64,000 bases of DNA from Geobacillus thermodenitrificans subsp. thermodenitrificans DSM 465 (GCF_000496575.1 NZ_AYKT01000001.1:62001-126000), one strand, 5' to 3'. Counted from the stretch's first letter, positions 9,501 to 18,582 are shown. The notes: generated by a model not told the origin, from the letters alone. Numbers and translations are program-made.

Positions 9501-11519
9501 TTAATCCCGTGGTCCTTTCAAATAGTGATCAAACCAACCAACGATTTGGTGAAGCCGCTCGAGGCGAAGCGCCGGGTTCCCGGTGCGTGACAAATCATGG
9601 TTGGCGTCCGGGAAGCGGACGAGCTTTGTTTCTTGCCCGAGTTGTTTCAATGCGATAAACAACTGTTCCGCCTGCTCGATCGGGCAGCGATAGTCATGCT
9701 CGCTATGCAAAATTAAGAGCGGCGTGCGCACATTTTTGACGTACTTGAGCGGCGAATGATGCCAAAGCCGCTCAGCGTCTTCCCAGACGTCGCACCCGAC
9801 TTCCCATTTCGTGAAAAAGTAGCCGATGTCGCTCACACCGGCGAAGCTGAGCCAGTTGGAAATCGAGCGCTGGGTAACAGCGGCCCGGAAGCGATTGGTG
9901 TGCCCGACGATCCAGTTCGTCATAAACCCGCCGTAGCTGCCGCCGGTAACGCCAAGACGTGTCTCGTCAATAAAGGCAAACTGCTTGATGGCGGCGTCCA
10001 CACCGGCCATAATGTCTTCATAATCCATGCCGCCGTAATCGCCGCGCACGGCATTGACAAACGATTGGCCGTATCCATGGCTTCCGCGTGGGTTCGTAAA
10101 CAGCACGGCGTAGCCGGAAGAAGCGAGCAGCTGGAACTCATGGAAAAACGTAAATCCGTACATTGTATGTGGTCCGCCGTGAATTTCGACGACAAGTGGA
10201 GCTTTTTCCCCGTCGCCAAGCCTCGGTGGCTTCATGATCCAACCTTGAATGTCCCAACCGTCCGTTGATTGATAAGTAAACGGTTCGGCATCGGCGAACG
10301 TGACTTCGTTCTCGAGCGCTTCATTGACCCTAGTGAGCCGCGTTTTTGCGCCGCTTTCAAGTGAGATGGTATACAAATCTCCAATCATCGTTGGCTCGCT
10401 AATCGCGGCAACGGCCTGCTGTTCATTCGGATGAATGGCGAGGCCGTACACATGAAAGTCCCCTTCGATGATCGGCACGATAGGTCCGTCAAGCGGGACG
10501 AAATATACATTGACGCGTCCACGTTGTGAGGCGGTGACGTATAGGCCGGTTCCATCGCGTTTCCAAATCGGGCCAGGACCTTTTGCATCGGCGTGTGTAT
10601 CGCCGACCATCGCATCGCCGAGATGAACGTCCCAGTCGGCGGTCAGCACCCGTTTCGTTCCACGCTCCGGCTCAAAAACGTAAAGCTGGTGAATCGTCGC
10701 CCCGAGATAAGCTAAATCATGGCCGATGGCGGCGAGCTTTGTTCCGTCCGGCGACCAAGCGAGCGAGGTGAATGTGCCGCTTCCCTTCGTCAAATTTGTT
10801 TCCGCTTTCGATTCGAGATCAAGCAACACAATGTCACGTGTAAAGGTTGTGTCCGGATCTTCGTTTCGGTTGGCCACAAAGGCAAGCGTCCGTCCATTGG
10901 GCGAAATCGCAAACGAACCGATTTCCTCCTCGCGGCTCGTCAACGCTTCCGTTTTTCCTGATGTTGCATCGATGCGCACGAGCACCGCCTGTTTGCCGTC
11001 AAGAAAACCTGATGCGTCTGATTTGTAATAGAGCCGCTCCACCACGTGCGGTTTCAGGTCAGCTGGCTTCGTTTCCTTTTTTTTCGGCTCTTCGCGGTCG
11101 TCGATCGTTTCGTTGTCGCCAAGCGTCGTCAAAGCGATAAGAAACGTCCCGTCCGGCGCCCAAACGTAATCGCGCACCCCGTTTTTGAAAAACGTTAGCT
11201 GGCGCGCTTCGCCGCCGTCAGCCGGCAACAGCCAAAGCTGTGTGTGTCCGGAGCGATCGGACAAAAACGCGATCGTTTTGCTGTCCGGGGAAAAGCGCGG
11301 CCTCGTGTCGCGCCAGCGGCCGAACGTCCATTGGCGGATGGCTCCGTCTTCGGTCCATATGTATAGATGGGAGCAGTATTGTTTTTCCTCATCGATCGAT
11401 TTTTGCACGAACACGCCGTGCGTTCCGTCCGACGCATAGTGCGGATCGCGCACCGAGCGGAGGCGAAGTAGATCTTCTACAGTCACGCCGCGGTGTTTCA
11501 GCGGTTGTCCATTGTTCAT
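9501..11519 (-). CDS. S9 family serine peptidase (acylaminoacyl-peptidase/YuxL-like)
   Basis: A 672-residue prolyl-oligopeptidase-family enzyme. Residues about 1-400 hold the WD40-like (PD40) beta-propeller with repeats such as RPRFSPDSKTIAFLSDRSG, FAISPNGRTLAFVANR and LAWSPDGTKLAAIG. The C-terminal alpha/beta-hydrolase domain carries the nucleophile in GVTGGSYGGFMTNW, the Asp in LHSEHDYRCPIEQAE and the His in PDANHDLSR. It is predicted cytoplasmic (no signal peptide) and cleaves short or N-acylated peptides. AGGAGG precedes the ATG. The SDR-like gene follows it closely. Confidence 0.92.
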   Translation of the reverse strand: MNNGQPLKHRGVTVEDLLRLRSVRDPHYASDGTHGVFVQKSIDEEKQYCSHLYIWTEDGAIRQWTFGRWRDTRPRFSPDSKTIAFLSDRSGHTQLWLLPADGGEARQLTFFKNGVRDYVWAPDGTFLIALTTLGDNETIDDREEPKKKETKPADLKPHVVERLYYKSDASGFLDGKQAVLVRIDATSGKTEALTSREEEIGSFAISPNGRTLAFVANRNEDPDTTFTRDIVLLDLESKAETNLTKGSGTFTSLAWSPDGTKLAAIGHDLAYLGATIHQLYVFEPERGTKRVLTADWDVHLGDAMVGDTHADAKGPGPIWKRDGTGLYVTASQRGRVNVYFVPLDGPIVPIIEGDFHVYGLAIHPNEQQAVAAISEPTMIGDLYTISLESGAKTRLTRVNEALENEVTFADAEPFTYQSTDGWDIQGWIMKPPRLGDGEKAPLVVEIHGGPHTMYGFTFFHEFQLLASSGYAVLFTNPRGSHGYGQSFVNAVRGDYGGMDYEDIMAGVDAAIKQFAFIDETRLGVTGGSYGGFMTNWIVGHTNRFRAAVTQRSISNWLSFAGVSDIGYFFTKWEVGCDVWEDAERLWHHSPLKYVKNVRTPLLILHSEHDYRCPIEQAEQLFIALKQLGQETKLVRFPDANHDLSRTGNPALRLERLHQIVGWFDHYLKGPRD

Positions 11520-11596
11520 GAGCGACCTCCTCTTTCCATAAGTAAAGTTAGGATGGTATCTTATTTCGTGTTTCGAAAGAAAAATCCTGCCGGCAA

Positions 11597-11632
11597 ATAA
11601 AAAACGAACGTCCCATTGATGGACGTTCGTTG
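11597..11632 (-). terminator. Terminator of the lysine-type permease gene
   Basis: ACGAACGTCC and GGACGTTCGT form a perfect ten-base-pair stem; on the minus strand it is followed by a T-rich run. It lies just after the permease stop. Confidence 0.85.
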
Positions 11633-11636
11633 TTCG

Positions 11637-13061
11637 TTACGCTGATAATTTTTCTTTTTCATTTGTTTGCTGCGCCGCTTTTTTCACTTGCGGGTAGAAG
11701 ATCACGCCGCTAGTCAACAAGGCGACGCCGAGCAGGAACGTTTTCATGTCCGCCGTGCCAGCGATGACGACCCAGATCGAATAGACGGTTGCAAAAACAG
11801 CGATAATCCCATCACCTAGCCGCCCGCGCGCTGCCTCATATGTTTCCCCAGTGAGCACGAGCTTCAGCTGGAAGACGGAAGCGATCAAATACGGAACGAG
11901 ATAGGCGAGCGTAGCGATGTAAATGACAAAGTCGAATGCAGCCGCTATCGAATTGGAAATGGTCGAGAAAATGAACAGCTGGGCTGCTAAGTTTGATAGT
12001 AGTAGCGAGAAGTTTGGTACGCGTCTTTTGTTTTCTCGTAAAAATGCCGGCATAAACATCCCTTGTTTTGCCGCTTGGTATGGCACTTCAGCGCTCAACA
12101 AAATCCAGCCGAGCGTCGAACCGATCAAGCTGATGAGCCCAAGCCCAGCGAGCACGTAGCCGCCGATTGGGCCGATGATGGCGACAATGGCATCAACGAG
12201 CGGTTTGTCCGATTGAATGAGCTTGTCTTGCGGCAAGACGCCCATCACCAGAATGCTGATGCCGATATAAATGACTAAAGAGATCAAGAGACCGGCGATC
12301 GTTGCTCGCTTCACATCTGCCTGTTTGCGCGCCCGCGCGGCGAACACCATCGCCGATTCAACGCCAATGAATGCCCAAAGCGCCGATAAAGCGGCATTGT
12401 TGATTTGCCCGAGCAGACCGAGCGGCTGGCCATTCCCGTCATAACGTGGGGCGTCAAGTGGACCGATGACTGCCTTATCAAAGGCGAACAAAGCGATAAC
12501 AATAAACAGGAAAAAGCCGAGCACTTTCGCCGCTGTCGCAGCAAAATTCAACTTGCCGGCACCTTCTACACCTTGCAAAATAATGACGTGCGTTACCCAA
12601 AGAAGCACCGTGCAGATGATGAATGTCAGTAAATTCCCAAGCTTTAACGTAAATGAACCCATCACGAGTACTGTTTTGTCGCTTGTTAGCACGGGGAAAA
12701 ATGTCGACAAGTAGCTTGCCAACGTCGTGATAATGGCAACGTTTCCCGCGAAGTTACCGACCCAATAGCCCCATGACGACATAAAACCAGATAAAATCGA
12801 CAAGTTAGAACCTTTTGGGAACAGCTCTTTCGCGTAAATTTGCGGCCCGCCGCTCAAGTTCGGTTTGCGGATCGCTAAGTTGCCGAACACCAGCGCCGTC
12901 GCTAAGACACCAGCGCCGGTCAATAGCCAAGCGAACATGACGCCAAGGGGACTGGCCGCCTCGGCTAGTGAGCGCGGCAGCATAAAAATGCCGGATCCGA
13001 CCATATTGCCAACGACTAACGCCGTTAGCACCCAAAATCCAAGTTGTCGGTTGTTGTTCAA
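11637..13061 (-). CDS. APC-family basic amino acid permease (YvsH/ArcD-like)
   Basis: A 474-residue membrane protein with about twelve hydrophobic helices and the APC signature GNMVGSGIFMLPRSLAEAASP near the N-terminus. I choose the TTG at 13059-13061 because AAAGGAG lies nine bases upstream; the in-frame ATG at 13112 falls next to the riboswitch terminator and has no ribosome site. Lysine-box control strongly suggests lysine (or a lysine, arginine or ornithine exchange) as substrate, as for B. subtilis YvsH. Confidence 0.88.
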   Translation of the reverse strand: MNNNRQLGFWVLTALVVGNMVGSGIFMLPRSLAEAASPLGVMFAWLLTGAGVLATALVFGNLAIRKPNLSGGPQIYAKELFPKGSNLSILSGFMSSWGYWVGNFAGNVAIITTLASYLSTFFPVLTSDKTVLVMGSFTLKLGNLLTFIICTVLLWVTHVIILQGVEGAGKLNFAATAAKVLGFFLFIVIALFAFDKAVIGPLDAPRYDGNGQPLGLLGQINNAALSALWAFIGVESAMVFAARARKQADVKRATIAGLLISLVIYIGISILVMGVLPQDKLIQSDKPLVDAIVAIIGPIGGYVLAGLGLISLIGSTLGWILLSAEVPYQAAKQGMFMPAFLRENKRRVPNFSLLLSNLAAQLFIFSTISNSIAAAFDFVIYIATLAYLVPYLIASVFQLKLVLTGETYEAARGRLGDGIIAVFATVYSIWVVIAGTADMKTFLLGVALLTSGVIFYPQVKKAAQQTNEKEKLSA

Positions 13062-13096
13062 GATGGAAAACTCCTTTCTTCGCCAAAGGTAAACAA

Positions 13097-13130
13097 TAAA
13101 AAAAGCACCCATATTGTTTCAACGGGTGCA
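13097..13130 (-). terminator. Leader terminator of the lysine riboswitch
   Basis: Minus-strand TGCACCCGTT and CAATATGGGTGC arms followed by seven T. It is the lysine-dependent expression platform before the permease. Confidence 0.88.
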
Positions 13131-13149
13131 TTACACGTCCGCATCCAAC

Positions 13150-13326
13150 GAATGCGATAGCGCTCCATCGTTCTAGAACGATGGCAGTCCTGCACCTGTT
13201 CGGCCGCAGGCCCAGCTTGCGCCGCCGGAGCGCGTCGCAAACTTCGGCGATGAATCCTTTCATTTCGCTTCATCAGTGCTCCAGCCTCAGCGAAACTACT
13301 TTTATTCATCGCAACCTCTATCCCAT
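13150..13326 (-). ncRNA. Lysine riboswitch (L-box)
   Basis: Read on the minus strand, the leader shows conserved L-box segments in order: GATAGAGGTTGCGATGAATA, AAGTAG, AGGATTCATCGCCGAAG, CTGGGCCTGCGGCC, AACAGGTGCAGGACTGCC and the closing GGAGCGCTATC. The length of about 175 bases is normal. Lysine binding should promote the downstream terminator and shut off the permease. Confidence 0.95.
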
Positions 13327-13359
13327 TGAAGTGGAGAGGGGTATGTTGTTGTCGACATT

Positions 13360-13388
13360 ATATTACTTAATTCAACAAAAAACGTCAA
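13360..13388 (-). promoter_or_regulatory. SigA promoter for the lysine-riboswitch leader
   Basis: Minus-strand TTGACG (13383-13388), a 17-base spacer and TAATAT (13360-13365), about 35 bases before the aptamer. Confidence 0.7.
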
Positions 13389-13721
13389 TATGTTTTTGTT
13401 GGAAAGAATGGGACGAGATGTTGAATATTCATGCATCCTCTTTCTTTTTTACATAATAATTAACTAATTTTTATTAATTTCTTGTTATGAAAACACCGGT
13501 GCCAATAAGGAATAGTCCCATCAGACCCGATAAAGGTTTTGAGCTGATGTAGTATAAAATAGAAATGGATTTAAGAAGTTGGAAAAAGAGGAGATTTTTC
13601 AACTCTGACGAATATACAATGTGGTTGATGAAACATGGGAAAGATCCATTCCAATCGGGTGCATCTGTTCCCGCTGTTATATTCCGTGAAAAGGTGATTA
13701 TGAAAGAAAAGGGGATGAATG
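13389..13721. other. Intergenic region before the M3 peptidase
   Basis: A 330-base AT-rich interval. On the minus strand the end of an open frame reads ISSKPLSGLMGLFLIGTG followed by a stop near 13474, which looks like a single transmembrane helix, but the rest of that frame runs into the peptidase gene and has no start. A 60-codon plus-strand frame (13565-13747) has no ribosome site and overlaps the peptidase start. I see no clear promoter pair or gene here. Confidence 0.4.
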
Positions 13722-15416
13722 ATGAAGTTTTCCGAGTTTCGTTATGAGCGGCCTGACATTGATCAGCTGCAGGCATCGTTTCAAGATGCGCTCGATTCGT
13801 TCCGACGCGCAGGGAGCGCTGCCTTGCAGCACGAGGCGATGAAGCGGATCAATGAACTGCGCCGCCGCTACAGCACGATGGCGAACCTTTGCCATATCCG
13901 CCACACGATTGATACGAACGACGAATTTTATAAAAAAGAGCAAGACTTTTTTGATGAAACTGAACCGGTTGTCAAGGGACTCGTGAATGACTATTACCGT
14001 GATCTTGTCGCTTCGCCGTTTCGCGCAGAGCTTGAAGAGACGTGGGGGAAACAGTTGTTTGCCTTGGCGGAGACGCAGCTGAAAACATATGCCCCGGCGA
14101 TTATGGAGGATTTGCAAAAAGAAAATAAACTGGCAAGCGAATATACAAAGCTGATCGCGTCGGCAAAAATTATGTTTGAAGGTGAAGAGCGGACGCTCGC
14201 GCAGCTGCAGCCGTTTGTTGAATCACCGGACCGCACGATGCGTAAGCGTGCGAGCGAAGCACGGTTTTCATTTTTCACGGACCATGAAAAAGAGCTCGAT
14301 GAACTGTATGATGAACTCGTTCATATCCGTACTGCGATCGCCCAAAAATTAGGATTTCAAAACTTCATCGAACTCGGTTATGCCCGCTTAGGCCGAACGG
14401 ATTACAACGCCAAAATGGTTGCGAACTTTCGTCGGCAAGTGAAAGCACACATCGTCCCACTGGCATCTAAGCTACGCGAGCGCCAACGGCGGCGCATCAA
14501 AGTCGATAAGCTTTACTATTATGATGAGCCATTTATGTTTCCGACCGGCAACCCGGCACCAAAGGGGGACACAGCTTGGATCATCGAAAACGGGCGGCGT
14601 ATGTATGAAGAGCTGTCTCCGGAAACCGGTGTTTTCTTCCGTTATATGGTTGAACATGAATTAATGGATCTCGTCGCCAAAAAAGGAAAAGCGAGTGGCG
14701 GTTATTGCACGTATATCGATGATTACCAAGCGCCGTTTATTTTCTCGAATTTCACCGGAACATCCGGCGACATTGACGTATTGACCCATGAAGCTGGTCA
14801 TGCGTTCCAAGTGTATGAAAGCCGTCATTACGACATTCCAGAATACAACTGGCCGACGCTCGAAGCGTGTGAAATTCACTCGATGAGCATGGAATTTTTC
14901 ACATGGCCGTGGATGGAGCTGTTTTTCGCCGAGGACGCCGATAAATATCGGTTCGCTCATTTGAGCGATGCGCTCTTGTTTTTGCCGTATGGTGTCGCAG
15001 TCGATGAATTCCAGCATGCTGTCTATGAGAATCCGGACATGACGCCAACCGAGCGGAAGAACGTATGGCGCAACATCGAAAAGGCGTATTTGCCGACAAG
15101 GGATTATGCTGGATACGATTACCTTGAGCGCGGCGGTTTTTGGCAGCGGCAAGGGCACATTTACACCGATCCATTTTATTACATTGACTATACTCTCGCC
15201 CAAGTGTGTGCATTCCAGTTTTGGAAACGAGCGCAGGACGATAAGGATTCTGCGTGGCGCGACTATGTGGCGCTTTGCCGGTTAGGCGGCAGCCGGCCGT
15301 TTACTGAGCTTGTTAAAAGCGCTCATCTGATATCGCCGTTTGCGGATGGCGCGGTCGCATCAGTTGTCAGCCACATTGAGCGTTGGCTTGACAGTGTCGA
15401 TGATGAAGCGCTGTAA
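13722..15416 (+). CDS. M3 family oligoendopeptidase (Pz-peptidase-like)
   Basis: A 564-residue zinc metallopeptidase. The HExxH zinc site is in VLTHEAGHAFQVYES with the third ligand in the downstream LEACEIHSMSMEFF segment, as in PepF/thimet-type enzymes. The length and sequence agree with the M3 oligoendopeptidases of thermophilic bacilli that hydrolyse collagen-derived Pz peptides. There is no signal peptide, so it should degrade short peptides in the cytoplasm. AAAAGGGG lies before the tandem ATGs at 13719 and 13722; the second is at slightly better spacing. Confidence 0.92.
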   Translation: MKFSEFRYERPDIDQLQASFQDALDSFRRAGSAALQHEAMKRINELRRRYSTMANLCHIRHTIDTNDEFYKKEQDFFDETEPVVKGLVNDYYRDLVASPFRAELEETWGKQLFALAETQLKTYAPAIMEDLQKENKLASEYTKLIASAKIMFEGEERTLAQLQPFVESPDRTMRKRASEARFSFFTDHEKELDELYDELVHIRTAIAQKLGFQNFIELGYARLGRTDYNAKMVANFRRQVKAHIVPLASKLRERQRRRIKVDKLYYYDEPFMFPTGNPAPKGDTAWIIENGRRMYEELSPETGVFFRYMVEHELMDLVAKKGKASGGYCTYIDDYQAPFIFSNFTGTSGDIDVLTHEAGHAFQVYESRHYDIPEYNWPTLEACEIHSMSMEFFTWPWMELFFAEDADKYRFAHLSDALLFLPYGVAVDEFQHAVYENPDMTPTERKNVWRNIEKAYLPTRDYAGYDYLERGGFWQRQGHIYTDPFYYIDYTLAQVCAFQFWKRAQDDKDSAWRDYVALCRLGGSRPFTELVKSAHLISPFADGAVASVVSHIERWLDSVDDEAL

Positions 15417-15512
15417 AGGGAGGCAAGGAAAAGAAGGAGGGCGGAACTGTACCGTTTCGCCTTTTTCGTTAAGATGAAAACATTTCAGCTAGGGGAACGG
15501 AGGGGGAGAACG

Positions 15513-16031
15513 ATGATCCGCAAAGCGACACTGGCCGATGCGGCGGCGATCGCTTCCGTTCACGTTGAAAGTTGGAAGACGACGTATGGCGGCATCGTGC
15601 CAGCGACGTATTTGGAGACGTTATCCTTGGAAGAAAAACAAGCGTTATGGGAGAAAGTGCTCAGCCAATCGGATCATTCTGTATTTGTCGTCCAAGAAAA
15701 TGAGCGCGTCGTCGGGTTTGTCTCTGGCGGCTCAAATCGAATGACCGATGGGCCAACAGCAAAATATGATGGCGAGCTGTACGCGATTTACTTGCTTAAA
15801 GAGGCGCAAGGAAAAGGACTCGGCCATCAGCTCGTTCAAACGTTAGTCAGTGATTTGAAACAAAAAGGAATTCATTCGATGGTCGTCTGGGTGCTCGCCG
15901 ACAACCCGTCGTGCCACTTTTACGAACGGCTTGGCGGTGAAAAGATCGCCGAAGAAGAGGTGGAAATCGGCGGAAAAGCGTTATGGGAGTGGTGCTACGG
16001 CTGGCAAGACATTAAGACGATGAAATCGTAA
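15513..16031 (+). CDS. GNAT family N-acetyltransferase
   Basis: A 172-residue acetyltransferase. The acetyl-CoA-binding motif A is LYAIYLLKEAQGKGLGHQLV (Q/RxxGxG/A form EAQGKGLG) and motif B follows as VWVLADNPSCHFYERLGGEK. The ATG at 15513 follows GGAGGGGGA; an upstream in-frame start at 15474 has none. Substrate cannot be read. It is 97 bases after the peptidase and may be co-transcribed. Confidence 0.88.
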   Translation: MIRKATLADAAAIASVHVESWKTTYGGIVPATYLETLSLEEKQALWEKVLSQSDHSVFVVQENERVVGFVSGGSNRMTDGPTAKYDGELYAIYLLKEAQGKGLGHQLVQTLVSDLKQKGIHSMVVWVLADNPSCHFYERLGGEKIAEEEVEIGGKALWEWCYGWQDIKTMKS

Positions 16032-16033
16032 AC

Positions 16034-16058
16034 AGGCTGCCGAACGGTCGGCAGCTAA
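16034..16058 (+). terminator. Hairpin after the GNAT gene
   Basis: GCTGCCGA and TCGGCAGC form a perfect eight-base-pair stem with a four-base loop immediately after the stop; the following T run is short and delayed. Confidence 0.6.
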
Positions 16059-16072
16059 AACATTTTTATATT

Positions 16073-16088
16073 GTGAGTGATTACTCAC
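16073..16088. promoter_or_regulatory. TetR-type operator 1 of the ABC operon
   Basis: GTGAGTGATTACTCAC, an inverted repeat of GTGAGT around four bases, directly abutting the -35 box of the promoter at 16089-16118. It is the same half-site as operator 2, spaced 50 bases away. Confidence 0.75.
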
Positions 16089-16118
16089 TTCACAAAGGTG
16101 GTCGTTCTCTTGTATACT
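16089..16118 (+). promoter_or_regulatory. Promoter of the ABC-exporter/TetR operon
   Basis: TTCACA (16089-16094), an 18-base spacer and TATACT (16113-16118). It is bracketed by two identical palindromes, so repressor binding would block polymerase. Confidence 0.75.
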
Positions 16119-16143
16119 ATTAGTGAGTGATTACTCACTAATA
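16118..16143. promoter_or_regulatory. TetR-type operator 2 of the ABC operon
   Basis: A perfect 26-base palindrome: arms TATTAGTGAGT (16118-16128) and ACTCACTAATA (16133-16143) around GATT. It overlaps the end of the -10 box and the expected transcription start. The likely ligand-responsive binder is the TetR protein encoded third in the operon. Confidence 0.8.
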
Positions 16144-16164
16144 TAAACTAAGGAGAGGAGAAGC

Positions 16165-16893
16165 ATGGCTGTCGATCCATGTATTCAAGTTGAGCATGTC
16201 TCGAAGCGGTTTGGAAAAAAGATTGTTATTGACGATGTGTCCCTAAATGTCCATGCGGGGGAAATTTTCGGCCTGCTTGGTCCATCGGGAGCGGGCAAGA
16301 CGACATTGGTGCGCATGATCGCCGGCATCGATCAAGCAAGCGAAGGAGCGGTTCGTGTGCTCGGTGCGGATATGCCGGAGCTTACAACGATGAAGCGTAT
16401 TGGATTTATGGCTCAGTCCGATGCGCTGTACGGGGAGTTGACCGCGCTAGAAAACATGCAATTTTTTGCTTCTATCTATGGATTGAGAGGGAAAAAGAAA
16501 AAAGAACGAATCGATGACATGCTGGAGCTCGTCAACTTGGCAGATGATCGGAAGAAGCCGGTACACCAATACTCGGGTGGGATGAAACGGCGGTTGTCGT
16601 TAGCAATCGCCTTGCTTCACGAACCGGAAGTGCTTATTTTGGATGAGCCGACAGTCGGCATCGATCCAGTGTTACGTCAGTCCATTTGGGCAGAACTTAA
16701 GCAGATTCAAAAGCGTGGCACCGCGATCGTTGTGACGACACATATCATGGATGAGGCGGAAAAGTGCGGACGGCTTGGCATGATTCGTGATGGCCGGTTG
16801 CTTGCCGTTGGACGCCCGGACGAGTTAAAGAGCGAAACCAAGTCGCAAACGCTCGAACAGGCATTTTTACATTTCGGGGGTGTCCATCAATGA
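16165..16893 (+). CDS. ABC transporter ATP-binding protein
   Basis: A 242-residue ABC ATPase. Walker A is GPSGAGKTT, the signature is YSGGMKRRLSLA, Walker B is LILDEPTVGID and the H-loop is VTTHIMDEAEKCG. It belongs to the drug/antibiotic-export (ABC-2) type and overlaps the permease start by four bases (ATGA), so the two are coupled. An AAGGAGAGGAG site precedes the ATG. Two TetR operators flank the operon promoter, suggesting substrate-induced efflux. Confidence 0.92.
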   Translation: MAVDPCIQVEHVSKRFGKKIVIDDVSLNVHAGEIFGLLGPSGAGKTTLVRMIAGIDQASEGAVRVLGADMPELTTMKRIGFMAQSDALYGELTALENMQFFASIYGLRGKKKKERIDDMLELVNLADDRKKPVHQYSGGMKRRLSLAIALLHEPEVLILDEPTVGIDPVLRQSIWAELKQIQKRGTAIVVTTHIMDEAEKCGRLGMIRDGRLLAVGRPDELKSETKSQTLEQAFLHFGGVHQ

Positions 16894-17915
16894 GAGTGAT
16901 GGCGATTGTCGTTCGCATCATCCACCAGTTTTTCCGCGACAAACGGACGTTGGCGCTCATGATTGTCGCGCCGATGTTCGTCTTGTTGTTAATGGATTTC
17001 GTGTTTAATGGCGAAGAATACACACCGGTGATTGCCGTCAGCGACAACGTGCCTGATGCAGTTGTTGACAAGCTGAAAGAAGCGGGAGCGAACGTGAAAG
17101 AGCTGTCGGCAAAACAAGCGCGAAAACAACTGGACGATCAAGAGATTGACGCATGGCTTAACATGAACGGAAGCGCTCCGCACATTACGCTCGAAGGAAG
17201 CGACCCGACCGCCAATCAGGCGGCGCTGGCCACGGTGCAAAAGGCGTTCCAGTCGATGGTGCCCACCCCCTCATTTCAACTGAAAACAACGTATTGGCAC
17301 GGGTCAAGCGACATGGCGTCTTTCGATTATTTCGGTCCAGTGTTGATTGGTGTTTTCATCTTCTTTTTCGTCTTTTTGATTGCCGGGGTGTCATTTTTGC
17401 GTGAGCGGACGAACGGGACGCTCGAGCGGCTCATGGCGACGCCACTGCGGCGCTGGGAGATAGTCGCCGGTTATATGATCGGATTTGGGCTGTTTACGAC
17501 CGTTCAAGCCAGCTTGATTTCGTGGTTTGCTATTGATGTGCTTGACATGATGATGGAAGGTTCATTCGGGTATGTGCTGATTATTACGTTTTTGCTAGCG
17601 ATGACGGCGCTTGCACTTGGGATGCTGTTATCAGCGTTTGCCAACAGCGAGCTGCAAATGATGCAGTTTATCCCGCTTGTTGTTATTCCGCAAGTGTTTT
17701 TCTCTGGTTTGTTCAACCTTGATACAATGGAAGAATGGCTGCGTTCACTGAGTGTCGTCATGCCGCTTACGTACGGGGCAAACGCGTTGCGCGACATTAT
17801 GGTGCGCGGCCAAGGATGGAGTACGATCGCTGCTGACATATACGTGCTGCTTGGGTTTACGGTGTTGTTTATGGTATTAAATGTAGTAGCGTTGAAAAAA
17901 TATCGCAAGCTGTAA
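16890..17915 (+). CDS. ABC-2 type transporter permease
   Basis: A 341-residue membrane subunit: one N-terminal helix (about residues 20-38), a soluble extracellular domain of about 120 residues, then a cluster of about five helices from FDYFGPVLIGVFIFFFVFLI onward. The segment FLRERTNGTLERLMATPLRR is the coupling region typical of ABC2_membrane drug exporters. It partners the ATPase encoded just upstream. The substrate is unknown; antibiotic or lipid-like toxic compounds are usual for this family. Confidence 0.9.
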   Translation: MRVMAIVVRIIHQFFRDKRTLALMIVAPMFVLLLMDFVFNGEEYTPVIAVSDNVPDAVVDKLKEAGANVKELSAKQARKQLDDQEIDAWLNMNGSAPHITLEGSDPTANQAALATVQKAFQSMVPTPSFQLKTTYWHGSSDMASFDYFGPVLIGVFIFFFVFLIAGVSFLRERTNGTLERLMATPLRRWEIVAGYMIGFGLFTTVQASLISWFAIDVLDMMMEGSFGYVLIITFLLAMTALALGMLLSAFANSELQMMQFIPLVVIPQVFFSGLFNLDTMEEWLRSLSVVMPLTYGANALRDIMVRGQGWSTIAADIYVLLGFTVLFMVLNVVALKKYRKL

Positions 17916-17926
17916 GGGGTAGAACA

Positions 17927-18580
17927 ATGAGCGAGCATTCATGGATTCACGAGCTGCTGCAAATAGATGGAACAAAAGAAAAGTTCAGCGAAAAGCAATT
18001 AAAAATTTTGGAAGCTGCCGTCGAAATGTTTGCCGAGAAAGGGTATGCGGCGACTTCGACGAGCGAAATTGCCAAAAAGGCCGGGGTGGCGGAAGGAACG
18101 ATCTTCCGCCATTATAAGACAAAAAAGGACTTGTTGTTAGCCATCGTCACGCCGACATTATTTAAGTCTGTTGCTCCGTTTTTAGCGAAAGAATTTGTCC
18201 GTGAAGTGTTTGACAACGAATATGAGACGTACGAACAGTTTTTGCGTACGTTGTTATCGAATCGCTACGCTTTTGTGAAAAAATATTTGCCGGCGATTCG
18301 TATACTTTGGCAGGAAGTAGCGTTTCATTCTGAAATTAAACAATGCTTTCGACACGTGTTTACAGAGCATGTGTATCCGAAATTTGCCCGCATTGTCCGC
18401 CATTTTCAAGAAAAAGGGGAGTTGGCCGAGCTCCCTGTTGATTCTGTCATCCGTTTGACGATCACATCGTTTGCCGGTTTTTTAGCTACCCGTTTTCTTT
18501 TTTTGCCGGAGCATCATTGGGACGATGAGGCCGAGATGGAACGGACGATCCGCGTGTTGATGAACGGTCTGCGGCGCTAG
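17927..18580 (+). CDS. TetR/AcrR family transcriptional regulator
   Basis: A 217-residue repressor. The N-terminal helix-turn-helix is ILEAAVEMFAEKGYAATSTS followed by EIAKKAGVAEGTIFRHYKTK, about residues 25-70. It is 11 bases after the permease in the same operon and is the obvious candidate to bind the two palindromes around the operon promoter, making the exporter autoregulated. The ligand-binding C-terminal domain gives no clue to the inducer. Confidence 0.9.
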   Translation: MSEHSWIHELLQIDGTKEKFSEKQLKILEAAVEMFAEKGYAATSTSEIAKKAGVAEGTIFRHYKTKKDLLLAIVTPTLFKSVAPFLAKEFVREVFDNEYETYEQFLRTLLSNRYAFVKKYLPAIRILWQEVAFHSEIKQCFRHVFTEHVYPKFARIVRHFQEKGELAELPVDSVIRLTITSFAGFLATRFLFLPEHHWDDEAEMERTIRVLMNGLRR

Positions 18581-18582
18581 AC

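Noticed and set aside
9756-10268. Plus-strand 170-codon frame opposite the S9 peptidase
   Set aside because: It is a shadow of the peptidase gene caused by high GC at third positions; no ribosome site or known domain.
13474-13570. Minus-strand fragment with ISSKPLSGLMGLFLIGTG before a stop
   Set aside because: It looks like one transmembrane helix, but there is no start and the frame continues into the peptidase gene on the other strand; too short to call a gene remnant.
13565-13747. 60-codon plus-strand frame before the M3 peptidase
   Set aside because: No ribosome site, overlaps the peptidase start in another frame, and the sequence has no recognisable features.
14661-15203. Minus-strand 180-codon frame opposite the M3 peptidase
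   Set aside because: Shadow frame inside a gene with an intact HExxH zinc site.
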